Source: Otis tarda (taxonomy: Eukaryota > Chordata > Aves > Otidiformes > Otididae). Taken from it: 64,000 bases of DNA. The notes under the pieces are model-generated. The model did no database searches and was not told where the DNA came from. It saw only the letters and a list, made by a program, of their open reading frames with translations. The stretch is taken from contig CM048591.1 of NCBI GenBank assembly GCA_026413225.1, positions 70,396,052-70,460,051 of the forward strand, given 5' to 3'. The position numbers were made by a program, and so were the translations under genes. Positions 39,992 through 51,308 of this stretch are shown here, piece by piece (within the stretch, counting starts at the first letter, position 1; each line of letters opens with the position of its first letter).

Positions 39992-41457
39992 CGTGTTACC
40001 GTGGCCTAACTAACTACCAACACCAATATAATCTGAAGTTCAAATTACTGAAGTATTGACTAAACTTTCTGCAAACATTTGATGAGCCTGTAAGATGCCT
40101 CACTGATATTCACAGCTGGGCTTCGAGTTCCATGTTTAAGCTTCTGATGACTCTGATGATATTTCACCTAGTCAAGATATCTTTTCCAAGTTCTATCTTC
40201 TGTTTATACCTCACACTTCACCACTTTATATTTATAGGGTAATTCCTGAATGTCAGTTATTTTTCTTCTATATTTTCCCATTCATTTGGCACAAACTAAA
40301 TACTAACTATTGCATTCCCACTTGCTTTGCGTAATCTCTAGGAAGCACAGATTTTTTTAAACATGTTTACTCAAATCAAGCTTCATAACTTCTAGTCTGA
40401 TACATTAAAATCTTCACGTTAGTAACTCAGCAAGCACACATTTCTAGAATATATGGTGTTGTTTGATAAGACAGCAGGAAAGAAGCTATTTTCTGATTTA
40501 AAGATAGTTTATCTTCTTTGACAGTTTTAATGCGAGTTAAAAAAAAATCTCAGAAAATACTGTCTTCTCAAATAGAGCACAGGTTGTGGTAGGCAGATAA
40601 AGTATCTAAACATTATTATCTCATAACTTTTTCCATATTCATCAGGGTCAATTAGCAGAAATTAATTCACATACATCACAAAGCTAAAAATGACTGTTTC
40701 AAGGAATGTGAGGCCTCGGAGAAGTTTGCATTAACATGTAAATATATATATCCTTTCTATTTTTTCTTATGCATTCCTGTATGTACTTACTTGTGTTTTG
40801 GATTAATCTTTAAGTTATTCTGGTCATGCCTGGTCACAAAGTGGTCATACCTGGTATTCAATTACTCCTTAAGACAGGTGGGAGCTCTACTGCAACTGGC
40901 TAATATCTCTTTGAATTTTTTATAAAACTTCCAGTGCTGCCTGCTCTGATCTCTTACACACCTTCCAGAACAGCTGGAATTCATTAAAGCCGCACTGTGA
41001 GATAAATGTGACGACACCTTGCATCATTGATTTCGAGTGTATCTACATGTCTCCCCCTTACTAACGGTGTTCAGACCAAAAGGCATACCAGATCTCTGGC
41101 ATTGAATAGGATTTCACGGACTGCTTTAAGATTGCCGAAGATGCCGAACAGCTTGCATGTTTTCTCTTATGAAGACAGTAAACTGTTTCTAGGGAGAAAC
41201 ACTCTCTGTGGTAATGCTGCTGTTGTCTCTGCATAATCTTTTGCACCTGAAGTCACACATCTGATAGGATAAGTTAAGCATTCATGGGTAACAGAAAATA
41301 CATCTTAGTTAAAGGAACAACTGATTAATGAAAAGTCACAGAGGTTTATTATTACTAGGTGTACCTGTTTATTTATTAGGTCTATTTGATTATTTATATA
41401 TTTATTTGTTATTATTATGTATACCTAAACAGTTCTTACACTTTTTTTTTTTGTGGC

Positions 41458-41496
41458 TCAGGATTGATAATCCTGATAATAATATCAGGATTGATA
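41458..41496. repeat. Direct and inverted repeat at a CR1 5' junction
   Basis: TCAGGATTGATA occurs at 41458-41469 and again at 41485-41496. Between and overlapping them, AATCCTGATA (41469-41478) and TATCAGGATT (41483-41492) form a perfect 10-bp inverted repeat with a 4-nt spacer. The second direct-repeat copy runs into the CR1 body. Confidence 0.9.
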
Positions 41497-41624
41497 TTAG
41501 GAACAAATTTTTTACAATGCGAGTTGTAGAACACTGGAACAGGTTACCCAGAAAGGTGGTGGATGCCCAGTCCCTGAAGACATTCAAGGCCAGGCTGGAT
41601 GAGGCTCTGAGCAACCTGATCTAG
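41484..41624 (+). pseudogene. CR1 ORF2 extreme C-terminal remnant
   Basis: The frame reads IDIRNKFFTMRVVEHWNRLP, then VVDAQSLKTFKARLD, and ends LSNLI. This is the last part of CR1 ORF2. No RT catalytic sequence is present. Confidence 0.85.
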
Positions 41625-41710
41625 TCGGGGATGTCCCTGCTCCTTGCAGGGGGGTTGGACTAGATGACCTTTGAAGGTCCCTTCCAACCCTAACCATTCT
41701 ATGATTCTAT
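41488..41710 (+). mobile_element. CR1 LINE 3' fragment, about 220 bp
   Basis: Starts near GATATTAGGAACAAATTTTT and contains GGTGGTGGATGCCCAG, TTCAAGGCCAGGCTGGATGA and GGTTGGACTAGATGACCTTT. It ends in CATTCTATGATTCTAT, the canonical CR1 3' end. It is heavily 5'-truncated and its 5' edge carries a small palindrome. Confidence 0.95.
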
Positions 41711-42490
41711 TATAAATTTTGTTGCCATTTCAGATGACAGCAAGTGAGATTTTTTGCTAGATTGTTGATTCACGAGTATCTACCTTCCAGACTGAGATGC
41801 ATGGGCAAATGAGACAGACATGGTCTGGATGTCATGCTAGTGAATGGGGAGGGGTTTCAGCGGCTGTTTACAGCCAGTACAGGTAGTAATGGACCCCTCT
41901 GACAGCTGTGATCACCATACTGTGGTTCTGAACAAACATGAACACAAGGGACCCATATGATCAAGCATTAAGCACATGAGCAATCATCACAAGGTTGAGC
42001 TACTACTACAGAGAATGTAGTAGCTGACAGATCACAGTTTAGTACTAAGGTAGGGAGATTCATAGCAGCTCACAAATTGCGCACTGCTGGGAGCTCAGTT
42101 TTGTTGTGGTTTCATACAAATGTCAAAACATAGTCAGATTAAATGCAGTAGGAGTCTCCTTGCTCCCCACAGTGACGGATAGCAGTGAAGGACACACAGG
42201 TAGCTGTTTTCTCTAAAAAGCTGTTGAGCCTGGAGGAAGCCTAGGAAGAGCAGAGCAGCTGTTAGGTCATCCTGGCCCACTGCTGTATGATGTCAGGGCA
42301 CAGGCCATAAAACCAGCTGGTCATCCTGCCCATCCACTTCTTCCCTGAGGTAAGCTGAATCCTCTCAGTCAGGTATGTAAGTATAGGCATGTATTACCCT
42401 GCTGTAAAGCAGTTCCTGACAGAGTCCTATGAAAATGCACACAACATATACAAAATATTTTGATTTCTTATTTTAAAAAGTATCATACAA

Positions 42491-42534
42491 CACTGAGAAC
42501 AGGCTCAAATCACACTGAGAACAGGCTGAAATTT
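42491..42534. repeat. 22-bp imperfect tandem duplication
   Basis: CACTGAGAACAGGCTCAAAT and CACTGAGAACAGGCTGAAAT are arranged with a 22-bp period and differ by one base. Confidence 0.9.
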
Positions 42535-42789
42535 AAAGGAGGATCATAAGCAGATAATATAAAGCACAGAGATGCTGAAAGGTAGTCTAGCATTTTTGCC
42601 CAGTGGGGGATGCTGAACCCAACAGTTCAGCTTGCTTTTAACTTGCTTTTCAAATGGCAAGTTAATTGCTACAAAATACTGACATTCTCCGTTATTCTTA
42701 GCAAAAACTACCTACGGTATCAGCCAGAAAGACATTCAGTTGAAGCAACTCAGGCTTGGCCTTTAGACGTCATTTGACATTAATTTTTC

Positions 42790-42809
42790 TTTTTTTTTTT
42801 TTTTTTTTT
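42790..42809 (+). repeat. T20 homopolymer
   Basis: An uninterrupted T run following TTTTTC. Confidence 0.85.
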
Positions 42810-43960
42810 AGTTACACATGTTACTAGTTGTTTCACTTACTGTCACTTTTCAACCTGTGAATATTTCTGGTTCAGTCTTCGGTGGGCTTCTGCATTTCCT
42901 CAAGACTTCTCTCAGTTATTTTTCTCAGTACTGGCATTCTAGATCACTTCCACTACACTGGTGGTTCCCTTTTTTCACTTGATAGTAGTGTCTGTATGCT
43001 ATTTTGATCTTGAGCATTTGTGGACATGTTCCAGATTAATTTCCATGCAGTTTTTCTTTAATCTCATTAGTGTCCATTACTCTTTCTAAATTTGTTACTT
43101 TTGTTGTTTTTATCATTAGTCTTTTTTATCGCACTTTTCCTGACGATGTATCTTGCTTAGATATGTATTTCTTAACTATCCATGTTATATGTCAAGTTAA
43201 CGTGGCCAATATTTTGGTATTTGTGACACCTGGCTTTTTATAAACATATACGTGAATCAACTGATTTTATTTACCCTGATGAAAGCTTCCTAGTGCTTTC
43301 AGTTTCTCTTCTGAAGTTACACATCTTAAATTTTCTATTAGTTTCTTTGCAAACACGTGGTTTCTCCTAAACATTTTTGCATGGACTGGTATCACATTCT
43401 TTCTTGCTCAGACAAACGCAAGTTTGCCCAGTAAAGCTCCTTCTGAAAACTGCCTAAACTGACATACATTTTTCACTATAAACTCTTCCTCAGACTACTT
43501 TATTTTTTCTTTACTTTAACTAAAAGAAAAAGTCTGCAGTGTGGCTGTGAAAGAACGTCCCTTTAGAAGTAGCGTAGATGAAATCTGACTGGTTTTACGA
43601 TGGGTCTTGATTCAGCTGCTGTTGGACAGATGATCCACTGTTGCCTAAGCCAGCAGTGAATTCAGCCTCATGTCCTGTTGTAACACCCAGTAAGTATTTG
43701 ACACCAGCTGAGTTTCAAATTAGTTGTTCGTGCCCCAAATGTATGATTCTAGTGAAATACATAATCCAAATGCAATGGCAAGCCTTGATCTGGTACAACT
43801 TCTTACATTACTTTAAGCCAGCACATTTGGAGATATTAATCAAGCTATTTGGTTTCCCCACTCACACTCCCAAATAACTGTCTTTTCCACTTCCTTGCTC
43901 ACCTCTTTTTTCTCTCTCAAGTCACCTTCAAAATCAGCTTCAAAGTCAGCTTTTTTGCAA

Positions 43961-44124
43961 CCCAGAAAGCCAACTGCATCCTGGGCTGCATCAAAAGAAG
44001 CATGGCCAGCAGGTTGAAAGAGGTGATTCTGCCCCTCTACTCCACTCTCGTGAGACCCCACCTGGAGTACTGCACCCAGCTCTGGAGCCCCCAACACAAG
44101 AAGGACATGGACCTATTGGAGTGA
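43961..44124 (+). pseudogene. CR1 ORF2 remnant, interrupted
   Basis: The frame contains [40 protein letters not shown] and KKDMDLLE, then a TGA stop. This corresponds to the segment just after the RT palm in CR1 ORF2. Downstream ORF2 codons remain visible but out of frame. Confidence 0.85.
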
Positions 44125-44572
44125 GTCCAGAGGAAGGTCATAAAGATGATCGGGGGCTAGAGCACCTCTCTTATGAGGACAGGCTGACAGAGTTGGGGTT
44201 GTTCAGCTTGGACAAAAGAAAGCTCTAGGGAGAACTTACAGCAACCTTCCAGTACCTAAAGGGGGCTTATAAGACCAATGGGGACAAAATTTTTAGCAGG
44301 GCCTGTTGTTACAGGGCAAGAGGTAACGGTTTTAAACTAAAAGAAGGTAGATTTAGACTAGACATAAGGAAGAAATTTTCTATAATTAGGATGGTGAAGC
44401 ACAGGAAAAAAAAAAAAACGGTTGGTCAGAGAGGTGGTGGATGCCCCGTCCCTGGAAATATTCAAGGCCAGGTTGGATGGGGCTCTGAGTAACCCTGCTC
44501 CTTGTAGGAGGGTTGAACTAGATGGCCTTTAAATGTCCCTTCCGACCGAAACTATTCTCTGGTTCTATGATT
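43961..44572 (+). mobile_element. CR1 LINE fragment, about 610 bp
   Basis: Starts near CAACTGCATCCTGGGCTGCA and runs through TCAAAAGAAGCATGGCCAGC, CTGGAGTACTGCACCCAGCT and GAGGACAGGCTGACAGAGTT to the 3' end CTGGTTCTATGATTAT. It is 5'-truncated in the RT region. ORF2 is broken by a stop after MDLLE, by frameshifts, and by an A13 run at 44406-44418 in place of the usual codons before the LP-REVVDA segment. Confidence 0.95.
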
Positions 44573-47500
44573 ATACGAAAATCTGGTCTGGCCCCTGAAT
44601 AACTTAATGTTATCTGTGTAATCTATTTTTTTATGTATTTTTATTTGCATTTAAAAAAATACTCAACCCAACAACAAAAAAAAAAACCAGAAGCAATACT
44701 TGAGCAATCCTGTATTCTTAGAAGGAACACTAGAATAGGATAAGCTCCTCTTTCTTTGCTTCATTTCCTTGCTCTTCATCACCCACACACATCATCGCCT
44801 TGCTGGTATTTGATCTGTCAGCTCATTAGGAAAGAGTCGAACTTTCCTTTCTTCTACACAGCAGTTAATACATTTTGGGATACTGTTAAATGAGAAAGAC
44901 ATCAACTAGTGACTGTGTAGTGTACAGTTTTCCAAATTCTTTCCTTTGTGACAAAGTAGTGATTCTTCTAAACGTAAGTTGTGCTGATGACATTTTCTTG
45001 AGAAAGACACAAAAATCTAGGAGTTGATCTGGGTAAACTATGGTCAAACCCATTTTTTTGTGTGTTTAGTTAGAGTCTTTGATTGTATTGTCATCCCTGG
45101 CTATATCTTACTAGTAGTCTTTCTCTCCCATGACAAAACTGGCCCAGGCAACAAATACATTCTCTCCACATTAGGGCAAAAGAAAACCCCTAACAAATGC
45201 AAATTCAGACAACAGGATAATCAAACCCTTAAACTTATATCTGTTTTCTGTGAAAGACAATGCAGAAATACATATGCTTGAATCTTCATTGCTTTTTAGT
45301 TAGGCATATGCTTATGTATGTCTAGAACATATTACCAAAACTTTAGTAAGTATTACAAAGCCACTTCTGTTAATATTTTATTGAGGAAAGTAGGGACATT
45401 CCTTAGAAAGAGACTGCAAATCTTACCCCTAGATACTGTTAAATTGTCATGAAGTGTTCTGTTTTGTTCCATATTTGCCATTTCCTTCTAATTCAGTTAA
45501 ATTTCAGGGCCAATGAAGGAACTCATTTTATATGCAGTGAAAGTCTTGGCACTGAGTTTGTAGATTGTCTTCCTCAAAGGGCCCTCTTCCAAATCAGAAT
45601 TTCAAATGGGTTCACATTAAAGACAGAATTCAAACTGGTGAGTTTTCTTGTAATTAACTGTGATAACACAGGGGATGTGGAATGCCCTTTAAAATATAGC
45701 TGTAGGCTTGCAGCTGCCTTTCTGTGATGTACTACAGTTTAGTCATTGTGGTGTGCATTATGATTTAACAGATCAAGAAGCACTCTCAAAAGATTGGCAT
45801 GTGATGTGGCAAAACTCAGTCAACTGAGCAAACATACAACCAGCTCTTCTCAAGCTTTTTAAAAGTACCAGAAGCCACATTCTTTACTAGAGTTTGGCTA
45901 AAAGGTTACAAATTTGAATTTTGCTAGCCATGAGTGAGGTTTACAAGGACATACAAATAGCCAGTCAGCTTCCACTTAATATTTCACAAACTGATGCACT
46001 AAGATACAGAACAAAACAGTCTAATTAGTGATTACAGGAAAATGGTTTCTTTGTCTCCCAGCTTCCAGTCTCCACTGCTTACAATAGATTGCCCTCAGCT
46101 TGTCTTATCAAATCCAAAAGCACTACTCCCCTCTCTGACTTTTGGCTCCCTTTCAGAATTAATAATAACTTGCAGGATGAACTCACAATTAAAATGATAG
46201 GTGAACTTGTTTATTCCATCAAAGAAGGGCACAGCTGTAACAATAAAGTCTGCAAATATCATCCACGGGGAGAGCTAGAGTGTATGTTGAGAATTCATAA
46301 AAAAACATAAGGAGTTCACACAATGCATTTGGTGCTATTTAAGCCAAAGACATCTTGAGCAAGAATCTTTGACAAAATTAAGTGTATATGCTTTCCTGAA
46401 GTCCACAGAGGAAACCTCACAAGATGGGAGCAGAGTGGGTGCAACACAAAAAGTATTGACAATAGATGGATTAATTTGCCGTAACCCACTGCTCCATGAA
46501 TGCCAGGGGACAGCAGCAATGCAGGAATTGCCTTGAGGTTCTTGCCCTAATGATGAACTGTGGAATAAGTTTTCCTTCTGTGTTTTCCTCACAGGAGTAC
46601 TTCACCCTGTCATGCTTCATGAGGTTGAAAAGACAATGAGTGGTAATATCTGGCTACAATATAGATTCACAGGTAACAGAGAAACACATAAACCAAAGCT
46701 AAACATATTTTTTCTATCTCATTTTGATTGCAGTCTTGATCACATGCATTTGGAATTTCTAGGCACAAAACTCTGGGGAGGTCTATGGTTTGTTGCATAC
46801 ATACATATAGGATTATCGATACTGAGGTAACAATGTCTTCCTCAGAGAGAGGTCAGTCGAATGCATAGAAGAAACAATGTGATGAGAATTGGCTGCCTGA
46901 GACTCCTGAGGTAGCTTTTCTGATCTGAGATATTGTCAGAAGAGTCACTTTCCTCAGTCACTGGGGTAGTGGTTTAAAAGAAGCAATGTTGAGAACTGCT
47001 CTGCCCACCTGTCATCATGACAGGTTTTTTTTTTTTTAAATCAGGAGGATATTCTACATCTGTCTCATTCAGGCATTCAATTCAGAAGAATATCTAAAAT
47101 TAGTTTTCCCCTTTAGTTTATCTAATTTACTATCTAATTTATTCACTTCAGGTGGACAGTCACAAAAATACTTACAGCTAACCTTTCTTCCTGTTTGTTT
47201 GCCTTTTTTTTTCTTTTGAATCTTATATACCCTTTTTATTTCTTGACATACTGTCACAGTCATGATTACCTGCAATTGTATGATTTGTTTTTTTCACTGT
47301 TGCATAATATTGTTTCATATTGAAAGAAAGGCACTCAGTAGAAAAAAAAAAAGAATGCAATTATGTATTTCCAATATTTTTTGAATAGAGTTATACCTTT
47401 TAATGACAGTTTTTGTGAAAATTGGAGATATATATGGACAAAAATAGTACTTACAAAACAATGCAGTGGAATAAGCAATATTCTGCCTTACAATGTTTGG

Positions 47501-48434
47501 CACATTCGTTACACAAAAAATACCTAAGGAAAGTTTAAATTCAATAAGCTTTCCAAAACAGCAGAAGTTGTACCTGCAGCAGCTTAAACAAACATTTCTA
47601 AGGGAACCATAAAAATAGATTTCTGCCCTTTTCCACATACAAACCTAGAAAAAATAGCAATCCACATTTCTGCAAACTTTCTTTGGCTTCAATTTGTTAC
47701 ATGACAAGGTTTTTTTTGTTTAAATTGAGAAAAAAAAAAAGAGAAATTGACAAAGCAAAGCATAAACAATAGAAAATATTGCAATTCTGGATGAATAAGC
47801 AGACCAATTTTTTAAAGGGTCAGACAAACCCTGAAATGCATTATCCATTATCATTCTAGTATTTCTTATAATCTGTCATTGTGACAAACACACAAACTGT
47901 CTTCATTTTTCTAAACTGTGGACATTTTCTGCACCTAGTGAATTCTGAGTCACATCTGAGTCCATGGAAACTGCAAGAACTGCAAAACACAAATCGGGTA
48001 CTGGTGTCACAGAGAAGACTAGTAAAAAGTTAAAAGAGTTTCAATGATATTTAAAATATCTGAAAAGCTACAGCATCAATGGGAAAGGTTTTAAATGCAC
48101 ATAAATGGAACTGCTATGGCTGCTCTAAGTGCAGAGACCTCTCAGCACAGAGGAGTGCAGCCACACGCCTGACAAGAGCCCTGTAACCCCCATCCCTGGA
48201 GCAGCAATGGGAGGCCCTGTGCCATCTCAAAGTGCACCACTTCTTTCACCTATCAGCAAGGGCTGCAATATGTGCTGACTGCTCTTTGACTTGATTTAAA
48301 TGTCAGGTGCTTTTTCTGCATTCATGGTTTTTACCCATTCTAGTCTTATTGTTCTTTGTACAATCAATTCACTGTAAAAGCAATAGTGAGAAAACACTAG
48401 TGGAAGGAACAGGGAGTCTGCATGATGGAATACC
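44573..48434. other. Unique non-coding stretch, about 3.9 kb
   Basis: No recognisable gene or dispersed repeat. Open frames are all at most 107 codons and anonymous. Confidence 0.55.
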
Positions 48435-48458
48435 ATACAATACAATACAATACAATAC
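48435..48458. repeat. (ATACA)n microsatellite at a CR1 3' end
   Basis: About five ATACA units directly precede the CR1 3' sequence. They replace the usual 8-bp terminal repeats. Confidence 0.9.
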
Positions 48459-48570
48459 TTAGGGTTAGAAGGGACATTTAAAAGTCAACTAGTCCAACCC
48501 CCCTGCAAGGAGCAGGGACATCTGCAACCAGATCAAGTTGCTCAGAGCCCCATCCAACTTGGCCTTGAAT
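48457..48570 (-). mobile_element. CR1 LINE 3' fragment, about 110 bp
   Basis: Contains TTAGGGTTAGAAGGGACATT, GTCCAACCCCCCTGCAAGGA and GCAGGGACATCTGCAACC, stopping at GGCCTTGAAT. It is severely 5'-truncated and abuts a second CR1 3' end. Confidence 0.93.
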
Positions 48571-48980
48571 AACAGAGTCACAGAATCATGGAATGGTTAG
48601 GGTTGGAAGGGACCTTTACAGGTCATCTAGTCCAACTCCCCTGCAAGGAGCAGGGACATCTCCAACCAGATCAGGTTGCTAAGAGCCCCATCCAACCTGG
48701 CCTTGAATGTTTCCAGGGATGGGGCATCCACCACCTCTCTGGGCAACCTGTTCCAGTGTTCTACAACTCTCATTGTAAAAATTTTTTTCCTAATATCTAA
48801 TCTAAATCTACCTCCCTCTATTTTGAAACCATTACCCCTAGTCCTGTCACAACAGGCCCTACTGAACAGTCTCTCCCCATCTTTCTTGTAGGCCCCCTTG
48901 AGGTACTGGAAGACCACTATAAGGTCTCCCCAGAGTCTCCTCTTCTCCAGGCTGAACAGCCCCAACTCTCTCAGCCTGAC
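48571..48980 (-). mobile_element. CR1 LINE fragment, about 410 bp
   Basis: Begins with a CR1 3' terminus (CACAGAATCATGGAATGG), then TTAGGGTTGGAAGGGACC and GGCAACCTGTTCCAGTGTTC, through to CAACTCTCTCAGCCTG where homology stops. It is oriented like, and directly adjoining, the shorter fragment to its left. Confidence 0.94.
48627..48980 (-). pseudogene. CR1 ORF2 C-terminal remnant
   Basis: The uninterrupted frame includes LRELGLFSLEKRRLWGDLIV, FQYLKGAYKKDGERLFSRAC, DRTRGNGFKIEGGRFRLDIR and NRLPREVVDAPSLETFKARL. It reads through LSNLI into WLEM before stopping. The open frame extends upstream into non-CR1 sequence, so its apparent start is fortuitous. No RT catalytic core. Confidence 0.88.
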
Positions 48981-49852
48981 CACCACTGCAGATTGTGTGG
49001 CACTGAAGCCCCTCGGTGACTGAGGGTTTTGAGATGGAAAGATTAAAAGAATAGAGAATGGGAAAAAAAAAAATCTTTTCTCCTTCAACCTATCAGACCT
49101 TTCATTCAATTCCTCACTCACCCAGCCTTCTCAACAGGATACTAAAATTTATCTAGCGTGACACACCCAATTCATCACAATTTCTCCACAAGTTATTTAT
49201 TGTCTGCTATGACAGTAGACACTCCCACAGGAATAATTGTTTCTCTTGTTCTTCGCAAACATCCTCGTGCACAATGAAGATAATTTCACCAGTGGTGGGA
49301 GTGAACATGACATATGTACATGCATGTGGTCACAAAACTCTGTAAGCATGCATGCATGCACATGCATATACATTCACTCCCTACTGTGGCAAATGTATCT
49401 CCACTACTATTACTATATACTCCAATACCAATTTGCATTACAAAAAAAATTTATAATTTCATAAAATGAAGACAATTCTTTTCATAAATTGGTACCTGAA
49501 GTCTCAGCCAAGAACTACTGTTAATTTAAAAAGATATTCATGTGTTAAATATTTTGTCGTAGTTCATAAATAGAGTTCCTAATTTTCCTTGATGATCTAT
49601 TTTAGTCGCTTGTGAGTTATTTGTTTTCTTATTAATTGTATTATTTTATAAAATCTGAAATAAAGGTTTTCTAAAGTCATGTTAATATAAAGTCTGACAT
49701 TTGAGCTTATTGCTTGGAAGTGTCTATCATCAAGGTATTCAGAAGTATTTGACTGTCTAAAAATGTATCACATATTAGAGATTGTATTGCAGTCTAAAAC
49801 GTACAATTGAAGCATAAGCTGTGAAGAAGGCAGCTACTATGCTTATGCATTT
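48981..49852. other. Unique non-coding stretch
   Basis: Nothing recognisable. A short CATG-rich stretch lies at about 49349-49370. Confidence 0.55.
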
Positions 49853-50181
49853 CATAGAATCATAGAACCATAGAATAGTTAGGGTTGGAAGGGACCTTTA
49901 AAGGCCATCTCGTCCAACCCCTCTGCAAGAAGCAGGGACATCTCCAACCAGATCAGGTTGCTCAGAGCCCTGTCCAACCTGGCCTTGAATGTTTCCAGGG
50001 ATGGGGCATCTACCACCTCTCTGAGCAACCTCTTCCAATGTTCCACCACTAGCATTGTAAAAATTTTTTTCTTTCTATCTAATCTGAATCTATCTCCCTC
50101 TATTTCAAAACTATTGCCCCTTGTCCTATCACAACAGGCCCTGCTAAACCGTTTCTCCCCATCTTTCCTGTAGGCCCTCGT

Positions 50182-50409
50182 TTAGGCCGCTATAAGGTCT
50201 CCCCGGAGCTTTCTCTTCTCCAGGCTGAACAACCTCAGCTCTCTCAGCCTGTCCGCATAGGAGAGGTGCTCCAGCCCTCTGATCATCTTCATGGCCCTCC
50301 TCTGGACCCTTTCCAACTGGTCCGTGTCCTTCTTCTGTTGGGGGCTCCAGAGCTGGATGCAGTACTCCAGGTGGGGTCTCACTAGGGCAAAGTAGAGGGG
50401 CAGAATCAC
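50182..50409 (-). pseudogene. CR1 ORF2 post-RT remnant
   Basis: The frame reads [20 protein letters not shown], then [20 protein letters not shown] and [20 protein letters not shown]. These are the blocks C-terminal to the RT palm. It is in a different frame from the upstream RT segment. Confidence 0.88.
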
Positions 50410-50484
50410 CTCCCTCTACCTGCTGCCCACACTTCTTTTGATGCAGCCCAGGATGCAGTTGGCTCTCCTGACTGCAAGTGCACA

Positions 50485-50838
50485 TTACCTGCTCATGTTG
50501 AGCTCTTCCACCAGCACTCCCAAGTCCTTTCCCTCAGGACTGCTCTCAATCCATTCTCTGTCCAGCCTGTATTTGTGCTTGGGATTGCTCTGATGTGTGT
50601 GCAGGACTTTGCACTTGGCATTGTTGAACTCCCCAAGGTTTGCATTGGCCCACCTCTCCAGCCTGTCAGGGTCCCTCTGGATGGCATCCCTTCCCTCCAG
50701 CGTGTTGACTGCATCACACAGCTTGGTGTTGTCAGTGAACTTGCTGAGTGTGCACTCTATCCCACTGTCCATGTTGCTGACAAAGATGTTAAAGAGGGCT
50801 GGTCCCAGTACTGACCCCTGAGGAACGTCACTCATCAC
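50485..50838 (-). pseudogene. CR1 reverse transcriptase palm remnant with altered catalytic motif
   Basis: The translated frame carries VPQGSVLGPALFNIFVSNMD (RT motif around 50770-50827), then SGIECTLSKFTDNTKL, RDPDRLERWANANLGEFNNA and CKVLHTHQSNPKHKYRLD, and ends with [20 protein letters not shown]. In active CR1 RTs the motif after SGIECTLSKF is F-A-D-D; here codons at 50728-50736 give T-D-N, so an essential aspartate is lost. The frame continues upstream of 50838 into non-homologous sequence, so the first methionine is not a real start. The enzyme is dead. Confidence 0.9.
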
Positions 50839-51286
50839 TTCTGTCAGTCGTATTATGATGATGCTAAATGCTTTTAAAATGTAGTCTTGTAACGTTAAAT
50901 TTAGTTTTTTAAAGAGGAATCTTCTGAAGGGCGAGCTCATGATAGGATCTGACAGAAAAGTGTGTTGTGGGACAGACGTCTAGATTCCTACAGTTTACTA
51001 TTGTCATGCTGTCAGTAACACCTGAGAAGAAGATGGGCAAATTATGAATGAAGATTCAGGTAGTGTTTCCCATCTCCCAACTGTATAGTGTGATCAGACT
51101 CTCCATGGCCTGCAAGGAGAGCTAAGCATAAAATTGCACTCCAGTATCCAGAGACTCTGCTGACGTGTCTTTCTGGAAACTGAAGAGATTCTAATCCTGC
51201 TGATAGCTTATGACTGTGTCACTGTGTGCTCAAGGAATATGTTTTTGGAAGTTTGTTTCCATTTTAGTTTTCTTAAAAAAAAAACC

Positions 51287-51308
51287 CAAAAAACAAACAA
51301 ACAAACAA
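51287..51308 (+). repeat. (CAAA)n short repeat
   Basis: Several AAAC/CAAA units after an A10 run. Confidence 0.8.

Larger units (their letters stand above)
27016..41457. other. Unique non-coding stretch, about 14.4 kb
   Basis: The longest stretch here without a young transposable element. No frame exceeds 120 codons and none is recognisable. It contains simple runs ((CA)n 31574-31586, A15 33126-33140, (GTAT)n 37816-37830, T16 38984-38999) and the tRNA-like remnant at 39919-39991. Weakly GC-richer pieces at about 39110-39340 and 39590-40010 may be old repeats. Confidence 0.55.
41711..43960. other. Unique non-coding stretch, about 2.2 kb
   Basis: No exon recognised. It contains a 22-bp imperfect tandem duplication (42491-42534) and a T20 run (42790-42809). 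Confidence 0.55.
49853..50840 (-). mobile_element. CR1 LINE fragment, about 990 bp (longest young copy)
   Basis: The left end is the CR1 3' terminus with three ATAGAA/CATAG octamers, followed by TTAGGGTTGGAAGGGACC. The element extends rightward through the RT C-terminal region into the RT palm, ending near GACCCCTGAGGAACGTCAC. Relative to other copies it lacks about 12 bp near 50177-50190, where GGTACTGGAAG is expected. ORF2 is readable in two frames, so at least one frameshift separates the RT core from the C-terminus. Confidence 0.95.

Noticed and set aside
50575-50821. Plus-strand frames of 74-79 codons
   Set aside because: They are antisense shadows of the CR1 reverse transcriptase remnant.
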